Shown piece by piece: positions 1 through 7,850 of a stretch of DNA of 18,681 bases. The notes beneath the pieces were generated by a model. It did no database searches. It was not told the origin of the DNA and saw only the letters and a program-made list of their open reading frames with translations. How positions within the stretch are numbered: the stretch's first letter is position 1; the number at the start of each line of letters is the position of its first letter. The position numbers and the translations under genes are program-made. Source of the stretch: JARDZI01 sp041639705 (lineage in GTDB: Bacteria > Bacillota > Clostridia > Clostridiales > Caloramatoraceae); contig JBEQBT010000038.1 of assembly GCA_041639705.1 (NCBI GenBank), positions 1 through 18,681 on the forward strand. The letters are read 5' to 3'.

Positions 1-1224
1 TATTTCGGCGAATAATCCAACTATTTTAAGTATTACCTCTACGGCTTTTTCCATAGAATAGGTTGAAATATATTCATATTTGCTGTGAAAATTATGGCCT
101 CCTGCAAATATGGAGGGTGTAGGCAGCCCCATATAAGAAAGCCTTGCCCCGTCAGTTCCACCTCTTAAGGGTTCAACATTTGGAAATACATTTACCTCTT
201 TCATTGCCTGAATGGCTATATCTACAATATATTTTACAGCATCTATTTTTTCTTTCATATTTCTATATTGTTCAGTAATCTCTATTGAAGCAGTGCCCTG
301 TCCATATTTGTTATTGATGCTTTTAACATTTTCAATGGCAAAAGCTTTTCTATCCTGGAATTCTTTATCATCAAAGTCTCTTATAAGATAATTCAGCTTG
401 GTTTCTTCAACCTTTCCATTAATAGATAGCAAATGATAAAAACCTTCATAGCCTTCCGTTTCCTCTGGAATTTCTTTCTCCGGAAACATATTAACCAGCT
501 CTGTTGCAATTCTCAAGGAATTAATCAATTTACCTTTACCATCCCCTGGTTGAACATTTCTTCCGTTTATAGTTATCCTGGCACTTGCTGCATTGAAGTT
601 TTCATATCTAAATTCACCGAGGGCTTCCCCGTCTATTGTATATGCTAAATCAGCATTAAACTTTTCAACGTCGAAATGATTTTCTAATTTTCCAACCTCT
701 TCATCTGTAGAAAAAGCAACTCTGACAGCTCCATGTTCAATCTCAGGATTTTGTAACATATATTCCATAGCAGTCATAATTTCTGCAATTCCTGCTTTAT
801 CATCCGCTCCCAGCAATGTGGTACCATCTGTGGTGATTATCGTCTTTCCCACATAATTTCTTAAATCTGGATATTCTTTAGGTGACAGGACTATATTTTT
901 TTCTTCATTCAGGATTATGTCCTCACCATTATAGTTTTCCACAATTTTGGGGCTTACATCTGCTCCAGAAACCTCAGGACTTGTATCCATGTGTGCAATA
1001 AAGCCTATGATAGGAACCTCTCTTTCTATATTGGAGGGCAGGGTTGCCATTACATGCCCTGCTTCACTTATGGAAATATCCATCATTCCAATACTTTTCA
1101 ATTCCTTTACTAATTCTTTAGCAAACTTTAATTGACCGGGGGTGGTAGGAATTGTATCAGAATCCTCCGATGAACTGGTATCATACTTTACATATTTAAT
1201 AAACTTCTCAACAACTTTAGTCAT
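1..1224 (-). CDS. pepT: Peptidase T (tripeptide aminopeptidase), 3' end cut by window edge
   Basis: Cytoplasmic M20-family dizinc aminopeptidase that removes the N-terminal residue of tripeptides. The frame stays open from an ATG at 1224 to base 1, giving 408 codons, close to the length of E. coli PepT, so only the last residues and stop are missing. Visible landmarks: the AHMDTSP segment with zinc ligand H78 and D80, the GADDKAG segment with bridging D141, the DEEVG segment with catalytic E175 and ligand E176, YTIDG with D198, the RGGTDG motif, and GGHNFHSK near the C-terminus carrying the last His ligand. An AAAGGGGA ribosome binding site precedes the ATG. One oddity is that the NVHPG motif of the lid domain reads NVQPG (Q225). 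A perfect inverted repeat lies 30 bases upstream. No operon partner is seen on this side. Identification is secure. Confidence 0.96.
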   Translation of the reverse strand, partial: MTKVVEKFIKYVKYDTSSSEDSDTIPTTPGQLKFAKELVKELKSIGMMDISISEAGHVMATLPSNIEREVPIIGFIAHMDTSPEVSGADVSPKIVENYNGEDIILNEEKNIVLSPKEYPDLRNYVGKTIITTDGTTLLGADDKAGIAEIMTAMEYMLQNPEIEHGAVRVAFSTDEEVGKLENHFDVEKFNADLAYTIDGEALGEFRYENFNAASARITINGRNVQPGDGKGKLINSLRIATELVNMFPEKEIPEETEGYEGFYHLLSINGKVEETKLNYLIRDFDDKEFQDRKAFAIENVKSINNKYGQGTASIEITEQYRNMKEKIDAVKYIVDIAIQAMKEVNVFPNVEPLRGGTDGARLSYMGLPTPSIFAGGHNFHSKYEYISTYSMEKAVEVILKIVGLFAEI

Positions 1225-1253
1225 ATATATTTCCCCTTTATATTAAAATAAAA

Positions 1254-1269
1254 TCATACTAAAGTATGA
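1254..1269. promoter_or_regulatory. Inverted repeat upstream of pepT
   Basis: Seven-base perfect arms, TCATACT and AGTATGA, separated by AA, ending 30 bases upstream of the pepT ATG. The position and symmetry fit a repressor or activator operator, or a short leader hairpin. No recognised regulator motif can be assigned and the role is inference. Confidence 0.35.
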
Positions 1270-1288
1270 CGTAAAAATTATTTCTTCA

Positions 1289-1441
1289 TTATTTGCTATA
1301 TGTGGCACCAGAGATTGTATCCACTTCCAATAATTGAGCATCTACATCCGTTATCTCATTCAATTCTTTCTCTTGTACTGTAAGTTTGAAGTAAATATTC
1401 CAGCTTTGCCAACCATTACTCCTCTTCAGTTGTGCTTTAAG
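1289..1441 (-). pseudogene. Remnant of an FMN-binding-domain protein (3' end)
   Basis: Fifty codons run open from just after an in-frame TAG (1444-1442) to a TAA at 1291-1289, with no start codon or ribosome binding site at the left end of the frame. The C-terminus reads VDTISGATYSK. The SGAT signature is the covalent or tight FMN-binding motif of the FMN_bind family (RnfG/NqrC-like and small membrane-anchored flavoproteins), and the preceding hydrophilic segment (DAQLLEVD) fits the usual spacing. The upstream part of the gene cannot be found, so this is read as the decayed 3' end. The family call rests on one short motif and is moderate. Confidence 0.45.
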
Positions 1442-1893
1442 CTAATGAAGACTGTGTATATTTTATCACATTGCTTGAATTTTTAGTACCCTAAAGTTTG
1501 ATTTTATCTCAGCATTTATACTGTTACGCAAAAACGCCCTACGCCCCCATAGTACACCTTATTTTTGTTAAGTTATGTACTTCTAGGTTCAAATTCATGA
1601 ATTTTTAGTAGAAGGAAACATAAAAACATGTGAACTCATCCAACTAAAGCTGAACATTGATACTTTGGTGTGAGCTCTACCCTAGAGTTCCATAAAAGTG
1701 AAACTCCCACTTCATTAAGTGGGAGTCTTAGAATTGGATAAAAGGGTTAAATCCATTTAGCCATCTCTATTAAATACAATCAAATCATGTTTTATATAAG
1801 CGTATGACAGGCTTCCTGTAGCATGGTAATTTTTGCATTGGCACAAGGCTTCCATAGCGTTAAACTGTTCTGATTTTTCTTTTCATATCACAT
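1442..1893. other. Gene-poor intergenic region between the FMN-binding remnant and the glycosyltransferase gene
   Basis: No convincing gene is seen. The stretch holds a strong hairpin at 1703-1726, a second copy of a 13-base direct repeat (TGAATTTTTAGTA at 1476-1488 and 1598-1610), and a 42-codon open frame on the minus strand (1757-1882) without a ribosome binding site. Base composition is AT-rich like the rest of the window. Confidence 0.5.
1703..1726. terminator. Strong 10-bp hairpin, possible terminator or IS605-type end remnant
   Basis: ACTCCCACTT and AAGTGGGAGT form a perfect 10-base-pair stem with a four-base loop (CATT). There is no long T-run on either side: plus strand continues CTTAGAA, minus strand TTCACTTTTATGG. 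It could end transcripts of the glycosyltransferase operon, whose last gene stops at 1894. GTGGGAG hairpins of this kind are also familiar at the right ends of IS200/IS605 and IS1341-type elements. No transposase gene remains here, so the second reading is only a suggestion. Confidence 0.45.
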
Positions 1894-4281
1894 TCACACC
1901 TTTACAGAGGTATTCGAAGCATTAAAGCCCTTTCTTTCCGGTTTTCCCCATCCTCTTTCCTTACCAAGAATGCTCAGGTACCCCCCTACACGCCATAGGC
2001 TGAAAAGCTGACGAGGACCAAAGTTCTCTATGATTGAGTATACTACTAAAACTAATATATCCTTGAGCTTGAAATACTTTATATCCTTTTCCGCAATAAG
2101 CAGAGATGCAATGGAAACAAGTACTCCCATCAATATAGTAGATATAAAAAGCAGCAACGCTATTTCTACATTTAAAAGTCCAAGTATTGCAGCAGCAATC
2201 ACCATAAGATACCCTTGAATTTCAATCATCGGCCCTATCATCTCAAATATCAGGAAGTATGGCATTGCCAGTGTTCCTGTTCTGCCGTACCTAGGATTGA
2301 AAAGCATCCTTTTATGGAAGGTTAAAATATCAATAAGACCTCTATGCCATCTGTATCTCTGCTTCTTTAAGCTTCTAAGGTCTTCAGGCACCTCTGTCCA
2401 ACAGTTTGCATTAAAAGCATACCCGACGCTGTATTTCAGCCCCGCTTCTCTCATGATTCTGCTTATACGCACTACAAGCTCCATATCTTCTCCCACAGTA
2501 TCCTTTGCGTATTTTCCGCTGCTTGTTAAATAGCCACCAACACTTATTACACGTTCCTTTCTAAAAAGTCCGAAGGCTCCCGAAATGATAAGCAAGCTGT
2601 TTAAGGATGCCCAGCCTGGTCTTCCTGCCATAAAAGCACGAATATACTCAATAGTCTGGAATTTAGCGAGCTTGTTTTTTGGTATTTGAATATTTTTTAT
2701 ATGTCCCCTCTCAACTGTACAGCCATTGATGGGAAATATATTCCCTCCCATAGCCGGAGTTTCAAGCCCCTGATCCAGATTGAGGGAAGCAAGCTTAAGT
2801 AAAGCATCATCCTCAAGCAATGAATCTGCATCAATACCACAGAAGTATTCCTTAGTGGATATATTGATTCCCGCATTTAAAGAATCTGCCTTTCCCCCAT
2901 TAGCCTTGTCAACTACAATCAGCTTAGGCATGGAACGGTTCATATATATGCCCCGAACAGGCTTAGTTTTTAGCTTATAATCAAACATATAATCTACTCT
3001 AATTAAATCAAAGTATTTTATCAGCACCTCTAAGGTACTGTCCTTAGAACCGTCATTCACAATGACCAATTCATAGTCAGGATATTTTAGATTAAGCAGA
3101 GAATTTGCACTTTCTATAATTGTCTTTTCTTCATTAAAAGCAGGTGCAATGATTGAAATAGCAGGAAGCATTCGTTTCTTAAAAAGCAATGAAATATTTT
3201 TAGCCTTCCAGCGCAGGAGCTGCTGCCTAACATGAAAAGATGAAAGAATCAAAAGTCCAATATATATAAGATTGATTATTATAGAATAATAAGCAAGATA
3301 GTAATTAAAATCAACAACAAATATCTTTGCTTGCTCTAATATCGGAAGCTTAAGAAGTATGTCAAAATGTCTCACTGCATAAATGATTGGAAAAATTATA
3401 ATTATTGCTGTTAGCAGCATATAGAGCATCAAAGCAAGCTTTTTATCCTTCTTTTCTTCCCTTTTTTCAGAGATTTCTACTTTATCAGTCAGTCCGCACT
3501 TTTTTTTCAATCTCTCATTTAGATAAATTCTAAATTCATCTTCTATTGCAGGAGATGCAAAGATAGCCTCTTTTACAATAGCTATAAGCTCATTTTCAAT
3601 ATCTATATCTTTATTTTTATTTAAAAAGTCTACAACCTCGCTAGTTCTTCCAAGTAAAAGTATCTCTTTAATTATATCTGCTGCGGACTGCATGTTCTTT
3701 GAGTTTAATTTCATAATAAAGTACTCAATTCTTCCAGATAGAACCTCAGCCAGATTTTGCTTAACCTTTAATTTTTTTTCATTATCAAATATCCTAATTA
3801 CAGTAGTAATATACTCAGGATTCATCTCAACAATCTTTGAAATTGAGTTTATTGCACTTCTTGATGTATCATCATATTTGAGATAATGAATAATTTTATC
3901 TATTGCTTCCTTTGAGCTAATTCTTGATAAAGCTTTTATAGCTGTATTTTTCAGTTCAATGTCATCAGAGTTCAGATATTTTGGATGGTCTAGAACCTTT
4001 GGATAAACCCTTGCCAAAATGTCAGCCGCCTTATACACCAGTGAAATAAAGCTAGAAACACTATTCATACTTACCGGAAGTATCCTGTATCTATAACATT
4101 TGTACTCAGGAGCTACTATACCTTTATAACTGCAAACTCTGTTGCCCCATTCATCCATAGTTATACCATAAACACATTTAGCGCAGCAATTTGCCTTTTT
4201 TATCCCAAATTGAGCCTCAAGCATTCTTTTTGTATCATCCATTTTATCAATCATATTAATAAGGTATTCCTTCAAGCTCAA
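1894..4281 (-). CDS. Membrane GT2 glycosyltransferase with N-terminal Cys cluster and HEAT-like repeats
   Basis: Predicted processive family-2 glycosyltransferase of the inner membrane, of the hyaluronan synthase/PgaC/NodC type, polymerising an extracellular polysaccharide from a nucleotide sugar that cannot be named. Order of domains: Cys cluster (C32, C33, C36, C50, C62), HEAT-like helical repeats (about 75-255), a charged linker, two membrane segments (about 282-301 and 327-348), the GT2 domain (about 373-650), then further membrane segments (about 670-760). Catalytic landmarks: PAFNEEK, VNDGSKD (D410), the DAD motif D484-D486, GED (E598, D599) and QRYRW (641-645). The nominal start is a TTG at 4281 with no ribosome binding site, 11 bases after the stop of the upstream HEAT ORF. 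Its frame continues upstream to 4302 as plausible protein, so the two ORFs may be one frameshifted gene. GT2 call is strong; the start is uncertain. Confidence 0.88.
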   Translation of the reverse strand: MSLKEYLINMIDKMDDTKRMLEAQFGIKKANCCAKCVYGITMDEWGNRVCSYKGIVAPEYKCYRYRILPVSMNSVSSFISLVYKAADILARVYPKVLDHPKYLNSDDIELKNTAIKALSRISSKEAIDKIIHYLKYDDTSRSAINSISKIVEMNPEYITTVIRIFDNEKKLKVKQNLAEVLSGRIEYFIMKLNSKNMQSAADIIKEILLLGRTSEVVDFLNKNKDIDIENELIAIVKEAIFASPAIEDEFRIYLNERLKKKCGLTDKVEISEKREEKKDKKLALMLYMLLTAIIIIFPIIYAVRHFDILLKLPILEQAKIFVVDFNYYLAYYSIIINLIYIGLLILSSFHVRQQLLRWKAKNISLLFKKRMLPAISIIAPAFNEEKTIIESANSLLNLKYPDYELVIVNDGSKDSTLEVLIKYFDLIRVDYMFDYKLKTKPVRGIYMNRSMPKLIVVDKANGGKADSLNAGINISTKEYFCGIDADSLLEDDALLKLASLNLDQGLETPAMGGNIFPINGCTVERGHIKNIQIPKNKLAKFQTIEYIRAFMAGRPGWASLNSLLIISGAFGLFRKERVISVGGYLTSSGKYAKDTVGEDMELVVRISRIMREAGLKYSVGYAFNANCWTEVPEDLRSLKKQRYRWHRGLIDILTFHKRMLFNPRYGRTGTLAMPYFLIFEMIGPMIEIQGYLMVIAAAILGLLNVEIALLLFISTILMGVLVSIASLLIAEKDIKYFKLKDILVLVVYSIIENFGPRQLFSLWRVGGYLSILGKERGWGKPERKGFNASNTSVKV

Positions 4282-4292
4282 AGAAAAATAAA

Positions 4293-4964
4293 CTAAGAGA
4301 AATCAACAATCAATTCCATTATCTCAATACGGTTGCTGTTGATGACCTGAGGCAAGTATGCATCAAAATCTTTCCCAAAGTCCGCAATAAGCATATTTAC
4401 CCTATCTCTATACCAACGGTGGGAATTTTCCAAGGAAGCCACCAGGGCTGGTATAGATTCTGGCTTAGCAATATCCGATAGAGCATTTGCCATATAAAGC
4501 TTAACCGGATAGCTCTTTTCTTTTGTGATTGACTTTTCAAGCTCTTCTCTTGCCCTATCAGTTCCTATTAAACCAAGATAAACGGCTGCCTCAACCCTGC
4601 TTGTTTCAAAAAGAGACCTTAACCTTCTAATCTGCCTTTTCTCCAGTTTATTAATTTCTATGTGACTTTCTATATATATTTTTTTTAACTTATCCAATTG
4701 AATGGACTGCTTCATATCAAAATAGCTGGAGGCGTCAACGTCTTTTTTCCCATTTTGCTTAGTTTCTTCGTCTCTTTTCGTTGTTTGCATTGAATCCATG
4801 GAAAGCCCTAATAGTGCATCTATTAAAAAGCCTTTTCTTTTTGAAGATAAAATGGAATTCCCATCACTATTCAATTTATTAATAATCAGCATGCATATCA
4901 ACATAATATCTAAATATAGAAGAATTGCAACTGCAATCAAAAAAAGCATAATACTTAGGCTCAT
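4293..4964 (-). CDS. Membrane-anchored HEAT-repeat protein, probably the N-terminal part of the downstream glycosyltransferase
   Basis: A 223-residue protein with one N-terminal membrane segment (about residues 3-28), a polar linker, and a C-terminal half (about 95-223) of paired helices of HEAT/PBS-lyase type, for example the AAVYLGLIG, LYMANALSDI and ESIPALVASL stretches. HEAT repeats are protein-protein scaffolds, so the soluble part likely docks a partner in the cytoplasm. The ATG overlaps the TGA of the MBL/GGDEF/receiver gene (ATGA at 4964-4961), which implies translational coupling. The ORF ends in a TAG (4295-4293) inside what looks like a continuing helix; a -1 shift near 4299 joins it smoothly to the glycosyltransferase frame. 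It is either a separate subunit or the broken front of a fusion of about 1,020 residues. Confidence 0.75.
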   Translation of the reverse strand: MSLSIMLFLIAVAILLYLDIMLICMLIINKLNSDGNSILSSKRKGFLIDALLGLSMDSMQTTKRDEETKQNGKKDVDASSYFDMKQSIQLDKLKKIYIESHIEINKLEKRQIRRLRSLFETSRVEAAVYLGLIGTDRAREELEKSITKEKSYPVKLYMANALSDIAKPESIPALVASLENSHRWYRDRVNMLIADFGKDFDAYLPQVINSNRIEIMELIVDFS

Positions 4965-6988
4965 TGATAGATGTCCCCTTTAATTTTATTTCTTATCACA
5001 CCAAGCAGTTCAGAAAGCATATATGGCTTTTTAAAATAATGTTCAATTTCAAGCGCTGCCGCACGCTGTACAGAGTCTTCATTTTTAAGGTGCGATATCA
5101 TGATAAAAGGAATATTCTTAGTAAGGGATTGCGCTAATAGCTTTTCTCGGACAATAAACCCATCAAATTTGGGCAGCATGACCTCAGAAATAATTATGTT
5201 TGGAATTTCCTTTTCACAGATATTGATCGCTTCTTCTCCATCTCTTGCTGTAAGGACCTTATATTTAAGATTCTCAAGAAATGTCTTAATAACTTCTATG
5301 TTTACTTCATCAGTATCTATAATCATTACTTTTGCAACCTCGTCTTGATAGCTCTCAACCGATGAATTAGTACAAACCATATTCATTCCCATATTTTTTG
5401 CAAGCTTTACTCTCATTATAGCTGTATTGTAAAGCATCTCAGCAGACTTATTTTCATCAATCTCCCTTACTATGATATCATCCAAACACACTACCCCTAA
5501 TGAAACCGTTATTCTTTCAATGAACTTTTCTGATTCATAGATAGCATTTCTTATGCTCTCAGCAAATTCTATAGCTTTTGCTTTGGTTGTATGAGGAATA
5601 TAGCAAGCAAAGGATGCCCCTTGTAGCCTGAAAAGAACTATGTTGTCCTCTCTGATGTTGTTTATAGTGTGTACTATACTTTTCAACACCTCGTCAACCT
5701 CATTATCACCATAGGAGAATTTAATTTTTGACATATTATCTACACTGACAATGATAAGAGAAGGATTCTGTTCAGAGCCTTCAGCCAATATATCTCTTAT
5801 ATTGTTTGAAAGATAGCTTTTAAAAAATTCAAAATTATACAGGCCGGTAACAGAACACTTTATAAGCTTGTCCTGCGCCTCTCTTATACTGCTGGCAAGT
5901 CTATCATTGATTTCCTTTAGCATGGTATTTTCTTTACTTAAGCTGGCAGCCTCCCCCTGAGCCTTAAACAGGGTAGTTTTGAACACTTCCGGCACTGGAA
6001 TATCATACTCCTTAGACAATAGCTGCACTAATGGTTCTATCACAAACAGCCATTTTATGCCCTTCTTCGCTAGTATCTGCTCAAACAGCAGATTCCAAAA
6101 AAAGTTGCCTCTATAGTTATAATCAGATATTTCCATGCTTTCCTTGTTTAAAGTAATATCCATGTCTTCAATCGCTTCTAAAACTTCCTCTTTCTTATAG
6201 ATTGAAACATAGCGTTTTAAAATAGAGCTGCAAACAAAGCTATATGCCCTTGATTTTGCCATATCCTTTTTTATTGGAGCTAAAAACAGGCCGCATTTCA
6301 AGTCTCGTAAAGCTTTGATATGCTCATGGATTCTACTTTTTATTATTGACCCATGCTGAGGTGCAATTATGGAAATGTCCATTGACAGGAATACCTCCAT
6401 TACAGGCCGGATGATATCGTTTGAAGGCATATAATGCTCATGAAAGGTTTTCATCTTTTCAATATAGTCTTCTCCGGCATATAAGCTCCATTCATAAGAA
6501 AATGCACTGAAAAGGTCACTGCTGAACAGTGTCTTCGTCCCATAATCATAAGTAGCAATTGCACCAGGAAAATGTAGATAAGGTGTTTGAACAAAACCAA
6601 TAGTCCTTCCCGACTTCAAAACTAATTTGAACTCATTTTCATTTACAATATAATAATCAGACTTAATTCCATAATATATAACTAATGTTTGTGTCCTCCA
6701 GTGTGTAACCACCTTAAATTTGGCACCCTTTTTCTCAAACAAAGGCACACTGGAGCAGAAATCCGGATCTTGATGGTGCAGGATTACATACTTAATCTTA
6801 TCTAAAGGCACTATGCTGCAAATATTCTCAAATACATATTCAAAGTCTAGTACGGAGCCCGGATCAATAAGTACTGCTTCATCATTATCTACAATTAAAT
6901 AAGGGTTACAGTGCAGTCCTCCATTTTGATCTTTTCCCCCAACCCAATATATACCTTCGGCAATTTTCTCTGTTCTATTATACCGCAT
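4961..6988 (-). CDS. Diiron-type metallo-beta-lactamase fold / degenerate GGDEF / degenerate receiver protein
   Basis: A 675-residue soluble signalling protein. Residues 1-250 are an MBL fold of the flavodiiron/ODP type: candidate metal ligands are H72, D74 and D76 in HHQDPDF, H139 in LHFPG, D158 in SSDLF and H212 in PQHGS. No flavodoxin domain follows, so it is more likely an oxygen/iron sensor than a reductase. After a helical region comes a GGDEF domain (about 395-555) whose signature reads QGASF, so it is probably catalytically dead. The C-terminus (about 563-675) is a CheY-like receiver in which the phosphorylated Asp is Glu (E602 in ISEVMLP), while the KKP lysine is kept. The start chosen is the ATG at 6988, preceded by AGGAGG at a 6-base spacing; an upstream TTG at 7096 in the same frame has no such site. 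Translation is coupled to the HEAT gene. Domain calls are firm; the sensor role is inference. Confidence 0.85.
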   Translation of the reverse strand: MRYNRTEKIAEGIYWVGGKDQNGGLHCNPYLIVDNDEAVLIDPGSVLDFEYVFENICSIVPLDKIKYVILHHQDPDFCSSVPLFEKKGAKFKVVTHWRTQTLVIYYGIKSDYYIVNENEFKLVLKSGRTIGFVQTPYLHFPGAIATYDYGTKTLFSSDLFSAFSYEWSLYAGEDYIEKMKTFHEHYMPSNDIIRPVMEVFLSMDISIIAPQHGSIIKSRIHEHIKALRDLKCGLFLAPIKKDMAKSRAYSFVCSSILKRYVSIYKKEEVLEAIEDMDITLNKESMEISDYNYRGNFFWNLLFEQILAKKGIKWLFVIEPLVQLLSKEYDIPVPEVFKTTLFKAQGEAASLSKENTMLKEINDRLASSIREAQDKLIKCSVTGLYNFEFFKSYLSNNIRDILAEGSEQNPSLIIVSVDNMSKIKFSYGDNEVDEVLKSIVHTINNIREDNIVLFRLQGASFACYIPHTTKAKAIEFAESIRNAIYESEKFIERITVSLGVVCLDDIIVREIDENKSAEMLYNTAIMRVKLAKNMGMNMVCTNSSVESYQDEVAKVMIIDTDEVNIEVIKTFLENLKYKVLTARDGEEAINICEKEIPNIIISEVMLPKFDGFIVREKLLAQSLTKNIPFIMISHLKNEDSVQRAAALEIEHYFKKPYMLSELLGVIRNKIKGDIYQ

Positions 6989-7088
6989 AATATTCCTCCT
7001 AGTATCTATCCCTGTTTCTTCCATTATTTTTTGCCAAGTAAACTTCTTGTCCCCAATCCCAATTATGTCTTTAATCTTACTGCCCTGC

Positions 7089-7523
7089 TCATCCAACAGC
7101 TAATTCAGGTTTTCCACTAGCATCTCTTTGCGTTACCTTGCCCCTATCATAAAACCATCTCCATCTTCCATCCTTAGCCTGTAAGCGATATTCACATTCG
7201 TAAACTTCAGTTTTTCCCATTAAATTAAGCATCATCGCATTCATTGTGCTCTGATAATCATCGGGATGAAGCTTATCTGTAAAAAACTTATAGCTTACCT
7301 CCTTTGGCAGTTCATCCATCTTATATCCTAAAGCAGCTACCTTTAAGGGATTAAAAACAACGTTTCCAGTTTTTATGTTGAAATACCAATGACCTAGATT
7401 CCCAGTCCATGCAAAATTCAGCTTAACTTCCTGTTCTTTTTCCAACAACAACTGATTGACAAGCATTCTAAGTTCATTTATTGTCTCAATCAGCTGTTCT
7501 TTAGTGTGATTTAAATAATCCAA
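7089..7523 (-). CDS. Short PAS-domain protein
   Basis: First gene of the signalling cluster. A coiled N-terminal helix of about 35 residues (KEQLIETINELR and following) leads into a PAS fold-3 type domain: WTGNLGHWYFN, FNPLKVAALGY, the FFTDKLHPDD turn, and YECEYRLQAKDGRWRWFYDRGKV. PAS domains of this type sense small ligands or redox state, or mediate dimerisation. The protein stops at GKPELAVG, where relatives run through a last beta strand and a DITE-type linker, so the domain looks clipped and may once have been fused to the MBL protein 100 bases downstream. Start: an ATG exists at 7553, but AGAGGTG lies six bases before a TTG at 7523, which is preferred. That gives 144 residues. The PAS call is good; intact function is uncertain. 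Confidence 0.72.
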   Translation of the reverse strand: MDYLNHTKEQLIETINELRMLVNQLLLEKEQEVKLNFAWTGNLGHWYFNIKTGNVVFNPLKVAALGYKMDELPKEVSYKFFTDKLHPDDYQSTMNAMMLNLMGKTEVYECEYRLQAKDGRWRWFYDRGKVTQRDASGKPELAVG

Positions 7524-7587
7524 TTTCTTCACCTCTTTTATGTAGAATTTCATCTATAATTGAAATACTTTTAGTAATATTTCCAAC

Positions 7588-7615
7588 ATTGTACTTCAAA
7601 CCCTTACTTTTTCAA
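7588..7615 (-). promoter_or_regulatory. Sigma-A-like promoter of the PAS/MBL/glycosyltransferase operon
   Basis: TTGAAA (7615-7610), a 16-base spacer and TACAAT (7593-7588) on the minus strand, about 65 bases upstream of the preferred PAS start. A second candidate, an extended -10 TGATATAAT at 7701-7693 with no good -35, lies further upstream. Assigned by consensus match only. Confidence 0.45.
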
Positions 7616-7850
7616 CGACTGTATTATTCCTACACTTGATAATTCAGGTTATTAAAATATTTTGTCGAATTATTTACATTTCCTTTTATTTGATTATATC
7701 ATATGTGCCGCATAAAATACCTTTTTTCACATATATGTACTAAAATTCGCTTTTTATGTTATTTCAAATCAATTGTTCGCAAAAAACTTCCAAACATATT
7801 GCATTTCGATTTATAATTAAGGCTCGAAAGCTTTATTCCTGACAATTAAC

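Noticed and set aside
1757..1882. A 42-codon open frame on the minus strand just after the glycosyltransferase stop, containing two closely spaced Cys and an ATG at 1855.
   Set aside because: No ribosome binding site, no recognised family and very short; probably a chance frame or an unrecognisable remnant.
4961..7096. A longer MBL/GGDEF/receiver ORF starting at the TTG at 7096.
   Set aside because: The AGGAGG site six bases before the ATG at 6988 and the start of the MBL fold right after it favour the shorter protein.
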